Made by a program: the position numbers and the translations under genes. Below the pieces are notes generated by a model. The model did no database searches. It saw only the letters and a program-made list of their open reading frames with translations, and was not told the DNA's origin. A stretch of DNA of 42,951 nt from Planctomycetaceae bacterium. Its GTDB lineage: Bacteria; Planctomycetota; Planctomycetia; Planctomycetales; Planctomycetaceae. Location: contig JAJDEI010000239.1 in assembly GCA_029259845.1 (NCBI GenBank), positions 1-42,951 of the forward strand, read 5' to 3'. This document shows positions 35,307 through 42,819 of this stretch, one piece after another (position 1 is the stretch's first letter; every line of letters starts with the position of its first letter).

Positions 35307-36800
35307 CTAAGTCAGGATGTCGTGGATCGGCCGACCGTGGTCGATTTCGAGACGTTTGCGGCCGGGGATCTCCAGACGGCGGTTGTCGAGGCCGAGGAGG
35401 TGCAGCACCGTCGCGTGCATGTCGGTGACGTAATGGCCTTCCCCCAGCGCGTGATAGCCGAGTTCGTCGGTCTCGCCGTGGACCACGCCCCGTTTGATGC
35501 CCGCTCCGGCGAACCACACGGTGAAGCCGTTGGGGTGATGGTCCCTCCCGTCTTTCCCGCCGCCGCGAAGCTCCAGACCGGGAGTCCGTCCAAACTCCGT
35601 ACAGAACACGACGGTGACGTCCTCGAACAGGCCCCGTTGTTTCAAATCGGCGATGAGCGCGGCAACCGGTCGGTCGACGCCTGCACACATCTTGCCGTGA
35701 AGTTCCTTCAGCTTTCGGTGCGAGTCCCACTTGCCGTAGGTGGAAGGAAAGACCTGCACGAAGCGAACGCCGCGTTCGACGAGCCGCCGCGCCGCGAGTA
35801 GCCGTCGGCCCGCGAGCTTGGTGGCCTCGTCTCCCAGTCCGTACATTTCCGCTGTCGCCGCTGTTTCCTGAGACAGATCGATCGCCTCGGGCACAGCCGC
35901 CTGCATGCGGAACGCCAGTTCGTAGGCCCGAATGCGGGCCCGCAGTTCCTGGTCCTCCGGATATTCGACCGCCGTCAATTCGTTGAGCCGGTTGATGGCG
36001 GCGAACTCGTTGCGCTGCTGTTTGGCACTTTGGCCAGTGTGTCGGCTTCCGAAGGGCAGCGGGGTCTCGGCGGCGAGTTCCAGTGGCACGCCGGCGTATT
36101 GGGGGCCGAGATAGTAGGAGTCGATCGACTGCCGCGTGTCGGTACGCGTCGGGCCGCCGAGAACGACGAATTGGGGGAGATTCTCGTTCAGCGTGCCCAG
36201 CCCATAGTGCGCCCAGGAACCGATACTGGGCTGTGTTTCGTCGAGCCGATGCCGCCCGGTATGAATCTGATTCTCCGCCGCATGGTCGTTGTCGGTTGTC
36301 CACATATTGCGAACGAAGCACAGGTCGTCGGCCTGTTGGGCGAGGTAGGGCCACCAATCGGTAATCTCGATTCCGCTTTCGCCATGCTTTTTCCAACCGA
36401 CCTGCATCGGGTAGATCGTCGGATAGACATCGCGGACGTTGATTTCCTCCGCGGCCACGGAGCGAAACCGTTTCTTATGCAGCGGCGAATGCAACGGGTT
36501 CTCCAGAGGCGTGTCGTCGAAAGTTTTGCCCGCGTAAGTGTTGAGCGCCGGTTTCGGATCAAACGTCTCCAGATGGCTGTACCCCCCGGAGAGGAAGATC
36601 CAGATGACGGATTTGGTCCGCGGTGTGTGATGGGCGCGGCCATCGGGTGGCGTCCACGTGGGCGATTCGGAGCCGCGCACGATGCCGTCCTCGGCCAGTA
36701 AAGCACCGAGAGCCAATCCGGTGAATCCCATCCCGCAGTCGGACAGAAACGTTCGGCGCGGGATCGAGCCGCAGCCACGATTTCTGTTTCGCATTGTCAT
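35307..36800 (-). CDS. DUF1501 family protein with twin-arginine signal
   Basis: About 497 aa. It starts at ATG 36800 (or 36794), where GAGG lies just upstream. The N-terminus has a twin-arginine signal (IPRRTFLSDCGMGFTGLAL). The body is the DUF1501 fold related to sulfatases/alkaline phosphatases: KSVIWIFLSGGYSHLETFDP, HSPLHKKRFRSVAAEEINVR, FVRNMWTTDNDHAAENQI, HTGRHRLDETQPSIGSW and the C-terminal VVFCTEFGRTPGLELRGGGK. DUF1501 proteins are exported and typically encoded beside DUF1549/DUF1553 proteins, as here; their biochemical role is not established. Its start region is duplicated by a repeat insertion, described separately. Confidence 0.9.
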   Translation of the reverse strand: MTMRNRNRGCGSIPRRTFLSDCGMGFTGLALGALLAEDGIVRGSESPTWTPPDGRAHHTPRTKSVIWIFLSGGYSHLETFDPKPALNTYAGKTFDDTPLENPLHSPLHKKRFRSVAAEEINVRDVYPTIYPMQVGWKKHGESGIEITDWWPYLAQQADDLCFVRNMWTTDNDHAAENQIHTGRHRLDETQPSIGSWAHYGLGTLNENLPQFVVLGGPTRTDTRQSIDSYYLGPQYAGVPLELAAETPLPFGSRHTGQSAKQQRNEFAAINRLNELTAVEYPEDQELRARIRAYELAFRMQAAVPEAIDLSQETAATAEMYGLGDEATKLAGRRLLAARRLVERGVRFVQVFPSTYGKWDSHRKLKELHGKMCAGVDRPVAALIADLKQRGLFEDVTVVFCTEFGRTPGLELRGGGKDGRDHHPNGFTVWFAGAGIKRGVVHGETDELGYHALGEGHYVTDMHATVLHLLGLDNRRLEIPGRKRLEIDHGRPIHDILT

Positions 36801-36832
36801 ACGGACCTCAGTGGAGTAGGCGTGCACGCGGT

Positions 36833-36908
36833 GGGGTCAGGCACCATTTTCGGTCCACACATTCTCTGAATCGGACGCAGTTTCAGACCGAAAATGGTGC
36901 CTGACCCC
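36833..36908. repeat. REP-like palindrome GGGGTCAGGCACC, copy 2
   Basis: Perfect 23-bp arms at 36833-36855 and 36886-36908 around a 30-nt centre, with the motif GGGGTCAGGCACCATTTTCG and its inverse. Same family as 25109-25185. Confidence 0.9.
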
Positions 36909-36929
36909 CTCTTCATGTCGCATTGTCAT
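36837..36929 (-). other. Decoy 30-codon open frame inside the repeat insert
   Basis: The upstream copy of the duplicated start region opens a frame MTMRHEEGVRHHFRSE..., which ends at a TGA inside the palindrome arm (36837-36839). Its ribosome binding site and ATG are identical to those of the real DUF1501 start, so ribosomes leaving the upstream gene could initiate here. It is unlikely to be a functional protein. Confidence 0.5.
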
Positions 36930-36936
36930 ACGGACC

Positions 36937-39924
36937 TCAGCGGATTCCGACGAAGTCGTTATGGTTAAAGAGGACTCTCACAAGGCTCGCCGCCGCATGC
37001 CGGAGTGAATCCTCCGATTGTGGTGTGCTGCTCAACTCCTGTTGCCGCGTCATGAAATCGACGCACGTGGCCAGTTCGTCGGATGTCGGCGAACGGGAGA
37101 GAATCTGTTCATAGGCGGCCACGATGAAGACCTGCGTCGCCGAGCCTGCTTCACTCGCCTCGCCTTCCTGTCCCGCAACGGTCTGCTCCCGTTGTTCCTG
37201 GAGCGTGTCTGCCAACGATGTGCTGAGCGCGTGAACAAGGTCGCTGTTGGCCAATGCGAGGGCCTGCTGCGGGACCACGCTCCGTGTGCGGCGATAGCAG
37301 TCGTTGGCATCCGGTGCGTCGAACAGCGACCCCAGCGGGCTCTTGCCGTCCGATTCCGGCTGACAACTGTAATACAGGCTGCGGCGACAGGTGGACATCG
37401 CCTGTTTGTTCTCCAGTTCCTGTCCCCCCATGAGCGGATCAAGCTTGCCGGCACAGTGGAGCAGACTGTCCCGCACGACCTCCGCTTCCATGCGGCCCAC
37501 GTTCATCCGCCAGAGAAACTGGTTCTGCGGGTCCACCTCGGCGTTGTGTGCGTCGTCCCCCTGCGAGGATGCCATGCGGTAAGCGTGGCTGGTGACGATC
37601 AGGCGATGCAGGTGTTTCATGCTCCAACCGGAGTCCATCAGTTCGACCGCCAGCCAGTCGATCAACTGCGGGTGTGTCGGAGCAGCGCCGTTGCGTCCGA
37701 AATCGAACACACTCGAGACGAGCGGGGCATGAAAGTGCCGCATCCAAATGTGATTGACGGCAACGCGGGCCGTGAGCGGGTTGTCGCGGCTGCCGATCCA
37801 CTCGGCCAATCTCTTGCGGCGACCGGTGCTGTGGTCGGCGTAGACCGGTCCAAGTGGCTTGTAGGCCGTCGCCGCGGGGGCGGCCTGTGCGTCCTCCAAC
37901 GCCTTGCGAAGTTCGGCGAGTTTTTCGTTGGCGGCGTCGATGGTTTCCTGACGCTTGGCATCGTCGGCCGGCTTCGCCTGAGCGGCGGCGAGCCGTTGCT
38001 CCTGCTCAACAACCGCCGTTCGAGCGGCTTGGACCGTCGCTGCTCGTTCGGCCTGAATGGCAGCTGATGCAAGCGACTCGGCGTCCGAACGTGAAAACTC
38101 CACATAGCGGGCCCGGTCGGCGGCCATGCGCGCCTCGACACTTGCGAGCGCTGCTTCTGCGTCAGCCGCCTTCATCTCGGCGACTTGAATGGCCAGTTCC
38201 TGAGCCTCGACCGCCAGCCGCGCTGACACCTGCTGTTGCGTTTCTTCATGGGGAGGTTCGGCGTCAACGTCGTCCGCCGTTTCGCCCTTCTCCAGTTGCG
38301 TGCTGTGGGGAGTTTTCGCACGGTTGAGGGTCTTGTTCAGGGGGGTTGCAGCGGACGCCAATTGTTGGCGGAGTTCGGGCAATGCCGCTTCGCCCGCCTG
38401 TCGAGCTTGGGCCAATTCCTGCTTGCGGACCGCGACAGCTTCGCGACGCTCCCGCAGGATTGTCTCCCGGATCTCGGGCCGGATCGACGGGTAGTAGGCG
38501 ACCGGTGGCAGTTTGACCGGTTCGATCTCCGGCTGCTCGGCACGAAAGATGGCCGGAAGCCCGGGAGCGATGCTGCCCCGCTCGGTGTCGCGGTTGCGTT
38601 CGTCCCCGCCGGAGTAGAACCAGGTGGGCGCCTCCGGATGCTTGTCGTAGATGCTGACCGCACCGAGCCGCACGATCTTTCGCAAGACGCTGTACTCATA
38701 ATCTTGAAACGGCCCCGGGTCGGCTTCACCGGGGACGCGGTCCTGTCGGATGCCGACCGGCTCGAAGAACGCCCGCAGGCGAAAGTAGTCGTCCTGGGTG
38801 ATGGGGTCGTACTTGTGATCGTGACAGTGGGCGCAGTTGTAGGTCAGTCCCAGAAACGCCTTCGCCGTATGCTCGACGTTGCTGCGCATCCAGTCATTGG
38901 GGTTGAGCGCGTACCAGTTGCGAATGAGGAAGCCGGTGGCGACAGCGGCTTCCGGATCGTCCGAGGCGATCTCGTCGGCCGCGAGCATTTCCTGGACCAT
39001 GCGGGCGTAGCTCTTGTCCTCATTCAGCGACGTGACGATCCAGTCGCGCCAGCGCCAGATTTGCGGCGCGCTGTTCCAGACATCGGGCACCATCCGGCGG
39101 CCGAACCAGTCTGCGTAGCGCCACACATCCATCCAGTGCCGCGCCCATCGCTCGCCGTACCGGGGCGAGCCGAGCAACCGGTCGACGACGCGCTCATACG
39201 CATCGGGAGACCTGTCCGCCAGAAAGGCGTGCAGCTCGTCCCGGGTGGGGGGAAGGCCGATTAGGTCGAAAGAGACGCGACGAAGCAGCATTGCCTTGCC
39301 GGCAGGTGGGCGGGGAGTCTGGCCGTGCAGCGCATGCTGACGGGCAATGAACCGGTCGACGGGATGTTCACCCCACGCAGAATCCTCCACCGCTGGCAAT
39401 TCGGGCCGCACTGGAGGGCGAAACGACCAATGATCGCGCGGGTCTTCTTCGGGACGTTCGTCCGTCGGTGCCGGCGCTCCTTGCGCGACCCATGCGGTGA
39501 GCAGCGCGATTTGTGCAGACGAGAGCGGCTCCCCTTCCGGTGGCATCCGCTCGGCAAGGTCGGTCGCGACGACCCGTTGCAGAAGAAGACTTTCTTCCGG
39601 GCTCTTCGGCACGAGTGCCGGCCCGCTGTCCCCCCCTCGCTGAGCCGCAGCAGCCGTGTCGAGCCTCAGGCTGCTCTCGCTCTTGAGCACGCCATGACAG
39701 GCGTAGCAACGGTCGCGAAGAATGGGCTTGATGTCACGAACGTAGTCGGCCGTTTCCCCCGCGGCCGTCACCGCCGTGACCGTCTCCACTGAAATCGCTT
39801 CCCCTTCCAGGAGGGGCGTTGCCGCGATCAGCAGAGCGACCACAACACGCCAGTCGGTTGGTCGACCGATGGTTACGACAGCGCGAAGCGGAAACGGCCG
39901 CGGGCGACTCCATCGGCGAGTCAT
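36937..39924 (-). CDS. Planctomycete cytochrome C / DUF1549 / DUF1553 protein
   Basis: About 995 aa from the ATG at 39924 (GGGAG upstream; earlier ATG 39936 and GTG 39984 are possible). An N-terminal hydrophobic segment targets export. Then comes a planctomycete-type cytochrome C domain (IKPILRDRCYACHG, Cys73-Cys76-His77, and later ERMPPEGEPLS), the DUF1549 domain (FIARQHALHG, LRRVSFDLIGLPPTRDELHA, WARHWMDVWRYADW, FLGLTYNCAHCHDHKYDPIT), a long Ala/Glu/Gln-rich coiled-coil region about residues 500-690, and DUF1553 (TGRRKRLAEWIGSRDNPLTA, RVAVNHIWMRHF). Such proteins are abundant in Planctomycetes and suspected in polysaccharide-linked redox steps. The stop TGA overlaps the original DUF1501 ribosome binding site. 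Confidence 0.92.
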   Translation of the reverse strand: MTRRWSRPRPFPLRAVVTIGRPTDWRVVVALLIAATPLLEGEAISVETVTAVTAAGETADYVRDIKPILRDRCYACHGVLKSESSLRLDTAAAAQRGGDSGPALVPKSPEESLLLQRVVATDLAERMPPEGEPLSSAQIALLTAWVAQGAPAPTDERPEEDPRDHWSFRPPVRPELPAVEDSAWGEHPVDRFIARQHALHGQTPRPPAGKAMLLRRVSFDLIGLPPTRDELHAFLADRSPDAYERVVDRLLGSPRYGERWARHWMDVWRYADWFGRRMVPDVWNSAPQIWRWRDWIVTSLNEDKSYARMVQEMLAADEIASDDPEAAVATGFLIRNWYALNPNDWMRSNVEHTAKAFLGLTYNCAHCHDHKYDPITQDDYFRLRAFFEPVGIRQDRVPGEADPGPFQDYEYSVLRKIVRLGAVSIYDKHPEAPTWFYSGGDERNRDTERGSIAPGLPAIFRAEQPEIEPVKLPPVAYYPSIRPEIRETILRERREAVAVRKQELAQARQAGEAALPELRQQLASAATPLNKTLNRAKTPHSTQLEKGETADDVDAEPPHEETQQQVSARLAVEAQELAIQVAEMKAADAEAALASVEARMAADRARYVEFSRSDAESLASAAIQAERAATVQAARTAVVEQEQRLAAAQAKPADDAKRQETIDAANEKLAELRKALEDAQAAPAATAYKPLGPVYADHSTGRRKRLAEWIGSRDNPLTARVAVNHIWMRHFHAPLVSSVFDFGRNGAAPTHPQLIDWLAVELMDSGWSMKHLHRLIVTSHAYRMASSQGDDAHNAEVDPQNQFLWRMNVGRMEAEVVRDSLLHCAGKLDPLMGGQELENKQAMSTCRRSLYYSCQPESDGKSPLGSLFDAPDANDCYRRTRSVVPQQALALANSDLVHALSTSLADTLQEQREQTVAGQEGEASEAGSATQVFIVAAYEQILSRSPTSDELATCVDFMTRQQELSSTPQSEDSLRHAAASLVRVLFNHNDFVGIR

Positions 39925-40098
39925 GCTGACTCCCATCGCGATTCCGAGGGCGGGAACGAAACATCTCGGCAACAGGCAGGACACATCAGGGCGTGCGGAT
40001 TTGCGGAGCCGCCGCCTGCTTCAGGATACGGGACAACGCGGCCGTTGTCGATTGCGACGCCCAGATGCGGTCGCGTGTTGTTGCTGTTTTCAAGATGC

Positions 40099-40253
40099 AG
40101 GGCCATTCAAAGTTTCACTTTGGAGAGGACCGGCCGGGACAAGCTCAATGGTCACCCGAAGCGTCAGCGAGGATGCGAACGTGAGTGAGCGATTCGTCCC
40201 TCGCTTACGCTTCGGGTTACGAGGTTGCCCAGCTGCAATCTTTGAACGGCCCT
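40099..40253. repeat. Nested inverted repeats in divergent region
   Basis: Outer arms 40099-40112 and 40240-40253 (AGGGCCATTCAAAG/CTTTGAACGGCCCT) enclose inner arms 40154-40172 and 40198-40217 (ACCCGAAGCGTCAGCGAGG and CCCTCGCTTACGCTTCGGGT). The inner unit resembles a REP palindrome, and it may have inserted into an older palindrome. The 560-nt region (39925-40482) between the divergent cytochrome and glxB genes holds this, another hairpin near 40364-40386 (CCACGGCTGTATCAGCCGTG) and no supported gene. Confidence 0.65.
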
Positions 40254-40482
40254 GTTCAAGATGGGCGTCGGTTGTTGCGGGCGCGGTGATCGGGGTATAA
40301 CGGTGTGCGCTCGTTCCGTCACCAACCGAACCATCGAAGATTCTCCGCCTGTGGACAATGGGTGCCACGGCTGTATCAGCCGTGCCGAACTTCGAGAACC
40401 GCTGGTTGATCCCACTGCCGAAACAGCAATGGGATGCGGAGCGGCGTTTTCTAGCGGTTCCTTGAGGCTCCGGAGCAGCACT

Positions 40483-41379
40483 GTGTGCGGGATCGTCGGA
40501 CTCTTGGCGAAGACGAATGCGACTCGCTCACAGTTGGGTTCGCTGGTGACGCCCATGCTGGTCTGCATGGGCACGCGCGGGTCCGACTCCGCCGGACTCG
40601 CTTTTTTTCTGGACCCACTCGACGCACCGCAACGGCGGTTCGGCTTATTCTGCCGCAACAGGGGATTCGACTGGCAGACGCTTCTCGATGAGTTTCGACA
40701 AGGCACCGGCGGCGACGGAGCGATACAGGCGGTCACGAACCATGCGACAGTGATCTCGTCCATCACGCCTGCCGATTTCAAGGCATGGTTGCAGCGGACG
40801 TATTCTGACGTGCATCTGATCTCAGTGGGCCGCGCCATCGAGATGTACAAGGACGAAGGGCCGCCCGGCGAACTGGCGGAGCGGTTTCGCTTCACAGGCC
40901 GGAGCGGGACGCATGCCGTGGGGCATACGCGGATGGCGACCGAGTCCGCCGTCTCGCCGGCTCATGCGCACCCCTACACGGCTGGTGAAGATTTTTGTCT
41001 CGTGCACAACGGGTCGCTGTCCAATCCGTACAGCGTCCGCCGCAAGCTGGAGCGGCGGGGGATCACCTTTGAAACCGACAATGACACCGAAGCCGGGTGC
41101 CGGTTCCTGGAATGGCGGATGCGCGAAGGCGACACGCTCGAACAGGCCATCGAGACATCCTTCAGCGAGTTGGACGGCTTTTTCACGTTCCTGATGGCGA
41201 CTGCGGACCGGATGGTGCTGGTGCGGGACGCCTTCGCCTGCAAACCGGCCGTCGTGGCAGAAACCGACGCTTACGTCGCCGTCGCCTCCGAGTTCCGTTC
41301 CCTCGCCCCTCTTCCCGGCATCAAATCGGCCCGCGTGTTTGAACCCGCACCGCAGCAGATCTACTCATGGACCGTGTGA
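40483..41379 (+). CDS. glxB: Class II glutamine amidotransferase, GlxB-like
   Basis: A 298-aa protein starting at GTG 40483, with GGAG seven nt upstream. The second residue is the cysteine of CGIVGLLAK, which becomes the N-terminal nucleophile of class II (Ntn-type) glutaminases after Met removal. Other family motifs are MGTRGSDSAGLA, GTHAVGHTRMATESAVSPAH, AHPY, FCLVHNGSLSNPYSVRRKL and FETDNDTEAG. It hydrolyses glutamine and supplies ammonia to a partner. GlxB-GlxC-GlxD proteins are split glutamate synthase-like modules, also related to the subunits of N-methylglutamate synthase. The stop overlaps the glxC start by 13 nt, showing translational coupling. Confidence 0.88.
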   Translation: MCGIVGLLAKTNATRSQLGSLVTPMLVCMGTRGSDSAGLAFFLDPLDAPQRRFGLFCRNRGFDWQTLLDEFRQGTGGDGAIQAVTNHATVISSITPADFKAWLQRTYSDVHLISVGRAIEMYKDEGPPGELAERFRFTGRSGTHAVGHTRMATESAVSPAHAHPYTAGEDFCLVHNGSLSNPYSVRRKLERRGITFETDNDTEAGCRFLEWRMREGDTLEQAIETSFSELDGFFTFLMATADRMVLVRDAFACKPAVVAETDAYVAVASEFRSLAPLPGIKSARVFEPAPQQIYSWTV

Positions 41380-42059
41380 AGCAACTCGATCTGTCGCAAC
41401 TGAGCGTCCGCGAGGCCAATCAGTATCTGCACCAAGAGCTGCCCGGCAGCGGCATCGGGTGTGTCGAGATTCTCAATCCGGACGGCAGTCACAGTATCGC
41501 TGCCGGTTTGGACTGCGACGCGCAGATCGACATTCGCGGGCACGCCGGCTACTTCATCGCGGGCATGAACCAACGCGCATCGGTGACCGTTCACGGCAAC
41601 GTCGGCTGGAGCGTGGGGGAAAACATCATGTCCGGAACGGTCCGCGTGAAAGGGCATGCTTCCGAATCCGCTGGAGCGTCCGGGCGGGGAGGATTGGTCG
41701 TCATCGAGGGGGACGCGTCCTCGCGGTGCGGCATCTCGATGAAAGGCTGCGACATCGTAGTCGGCGGCAGCGTGGGCCATTTCTCCGCCTTCATGGCGCA
41801 GGCCGGCACCCTTGTGGTGTGCGGCGATGCGGGTCCCAATCTGGGCGACTCTTTGTACGAGGCGACGATTTATGTCCGCGGCCGCGTCCACAGCCTGGGA
41901 GCCGACGCACAGGAGGAACCGATGCAGCCGGCGGACCGGGATCGCGTCTCCCGGTTGCTCGCCGCCGCCGAGATCGGCTGCGACGCCGGAGAGTTCCACC
42001 GCATCGCCTCGGCTCGCACCCTGTACCATTGGAACGCCGATGCCCGCCAGGAGTACTGA
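41367..42059 (+). CDS. glxC: GXGXG-motif glutamate-synthase-like subunit, GlxC
   Basis: A 230-aa protein matching the C-terminal beta-helix (GXGXG) domain of glutamate synthase. Repeated Gly-rich turns occur every 20 or so residues: IDIRGHAGYFIAGMNQ, VTVHGNVGWSVGENIMSGTV, VIEGDASSRCGISMKG, DIVVGGSVGHFSAFMAQAG and VVCGDAGPNLGDSLYEATIY. This domain helps form the ammonia path and is normally paired with a GlxB glutaminase and a GlxD FMN synthase subunit. The start overlaps the glxB stop by 13 nt. No glxD gene follows in the remaining 890 nt, so it is encoded elsewhere, was lost, or lies beyond the repeats. Confidence 0.88.
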   Translation: MDRVKQLDLSQLSVREANQYLHQELPGSGIGCVEILNPDGSHSIAAGLDCDAQIDIRGHAGYFIAGMNQRASVTVHGNVGWSVGENIMSGTVRVKGHASESAGASGRGGLVVIEGDASSRCGISMKGCDIVVGGSVGHFSAFMAQAGTLVVCGDAGPNLGDSLYEATIYVRGRVHSLGADAQEEPMQPADRDRVSRLLAAAEIGCDAGEFHRIASARTLYHWNADARQEY

Positions 42060-42300
42060 ATAACCCACTTGATATTCTTACTCTTAATCTGGCTCATCAT
42101 CTTAATCCCTTTCGAAAGATCGAGGATTCAGATTGAGGACACGGCAATCGCACGTCGAAACGTGATAAAACGACGCTCAAACCGTCGTTTGGAAGTGAAA
42201 CGCGTTGGATGTTACTTCGTTGATTGGAAATCGTCACATCACCCCAAGTGACGAGGTCAGACTTTGGAGTCAATTTCGAGCGAATCGTGCGGGTGACAAA
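42060..42300. other. AT-richer gap after glxC
   Basis: No gene supported. It is visibly less GC-rich than the genes (CTTGATATTCTTACTCTTAA) and carries small hairpins (AAACGACG/CGTCGTTT at 42168-42190; CACG/CGTG at 42151-42164) that may terminate glxBC transcription. Confidence 0.4.
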
Positions 42301-42386
42301 GTGAAGTAGGGTGGGTGTAGCAACGCGAAACCCACCGTCAAGGCGGTGGGTTCCACTTCGTTGCACCCACCCTACTCACTGGTCAG
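42301..42386. repeat. 86-bp palindromic repeat, copy 1
   Basis: This 86-bp unit is repeated at 42734-42819 with a single mismatch. The ends are inverted (GTGAAGTAGGGTGGGTG against CACCCACCCTACTCAC), and inner CCCACCG/CGGTGGG stems make a long hairpin. The size, terminal inverted repeats and identity point to a recently active non-autonomous element or REP-type unit. Confidence 0.85.
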
Positions 42387-42461
42387 CCAGGTAGGTCCGG
42401 CTGTGCCGGACGCAACTCGGATTGAATGTCGAATGTGAGCCGTCGTCCAGCGAAGCTGGAT

Positions 42462-42516
42462 CGACTTGGCTGGGAGGCAGCAATGCCTCTTTGCGGGTTC
42501 GAATCCCGCCTCGTTG
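42462..42516 (+). other. Orphan tRNA 3'-half-like sequence
   Basis: GCGGGTTCGAATCCCGC (42493-42509) is a perfect tRNA T-arm, preceded by a possible variable-arm stem (GAGGC/GCCTC at 42474-42488) and followed by CTCGTTG as a 3' acceptor strand. No matching 5' acceptor (CAACGAG), D-arm or anticodon arm is found upstream, so this is not an intact tRNA. It may be a fragment left by integration or recombination, or a coincidence. Confidence 0.3.
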
Positions 42517-42547
42517 TTCGTTTTCAACGTGCCGATAAGAGACTGTG

Positions 42548-42742
42548 ATGGACACTGTTTACATCGAGACTTCGATTGTCAGCTATGCGTCGGCGCGGCC
42601 AAGCCGCGACATCGCGACTGCTGCGCTGCAACAACAGGCACGTGACTGGTGGCAAAGGGAGCGACCGGCATTCGATCTCGTCACCTCGCAGTTGACACTT
42701 GACGAGGCGTCGGCAGGCGACGCCGGCGCAGCAGTGAAGTAG
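42548..42742 (+). pseudogene. PIN-domain toxin (VapC-like), truncated at 3' end by repeat
   Basis: The frame starts MDTVYIETSIVSYASARPSR with the first acidic residue of PIN ribonucleases (Asp2/Glu7 region), then AALQQQARDWWQRE and TSQLTLDEASAGD. PIN toxins of this group are about 150-165 aa; this frame stops after 64 residues, its last codons (GTGAAG then TAG) being the first bases of the 86-bp repeat copy 2. The acidic residues of the second half are therefore missing. No antitoxin gene is visible upstream. I regard it as a broken toxin gene. Confidence 0.7.
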
Positions 42743-42819
42743 GGTGGGTGTAGCAACGCGAAGCCCACCGTCAAGGCGGTGGGTTCCACTTCGTTGCACC
42801 CACCCTACTCACTGGTCAG
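42734..42819. repeat. 86-bp palindromic repeat, copy 2
   Basis: Nearly identical to 42301-42386 (AAGCCCACC here against AAACCCACC there). It begins inside the PIN-domain frame and ends where similarity to a cyclase-family protein begins, so it marks a junction between two gene fragments. Confidence 0.85.

Larger units (their letters stand above)
36789..36940. repeat. 23-bp direct repeats flanking a palindromic insertion
   Basis: The sequence at 36789-36811 is repeated exactly at 36918-36940 (core GCATTGTCATACGGACCTCAG region). On the coding strand it contains ribosome binding site GAGG plus the ATG pair of the DUF1501 gene. Between the copies lies a 106-nt insert holding the GGGGTCAGGCACC palindrome. 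This looks like a target duplication made by insertion. Confidence 0.85.

Noticed and set aside
37018..38067. + strand open frame of 349 aa opposite the DUF1549/DUF1553 gene
   Set aside because: No signal, domain or ribosome binding site; the opposite strand carries clear family motifs throughout.
42493..42509. Complete tRNA gene
   Set aside because: Only the T-arm is convincing. No complementary acceptor strand, D-arm or anticodon arm was found within the needed distance.
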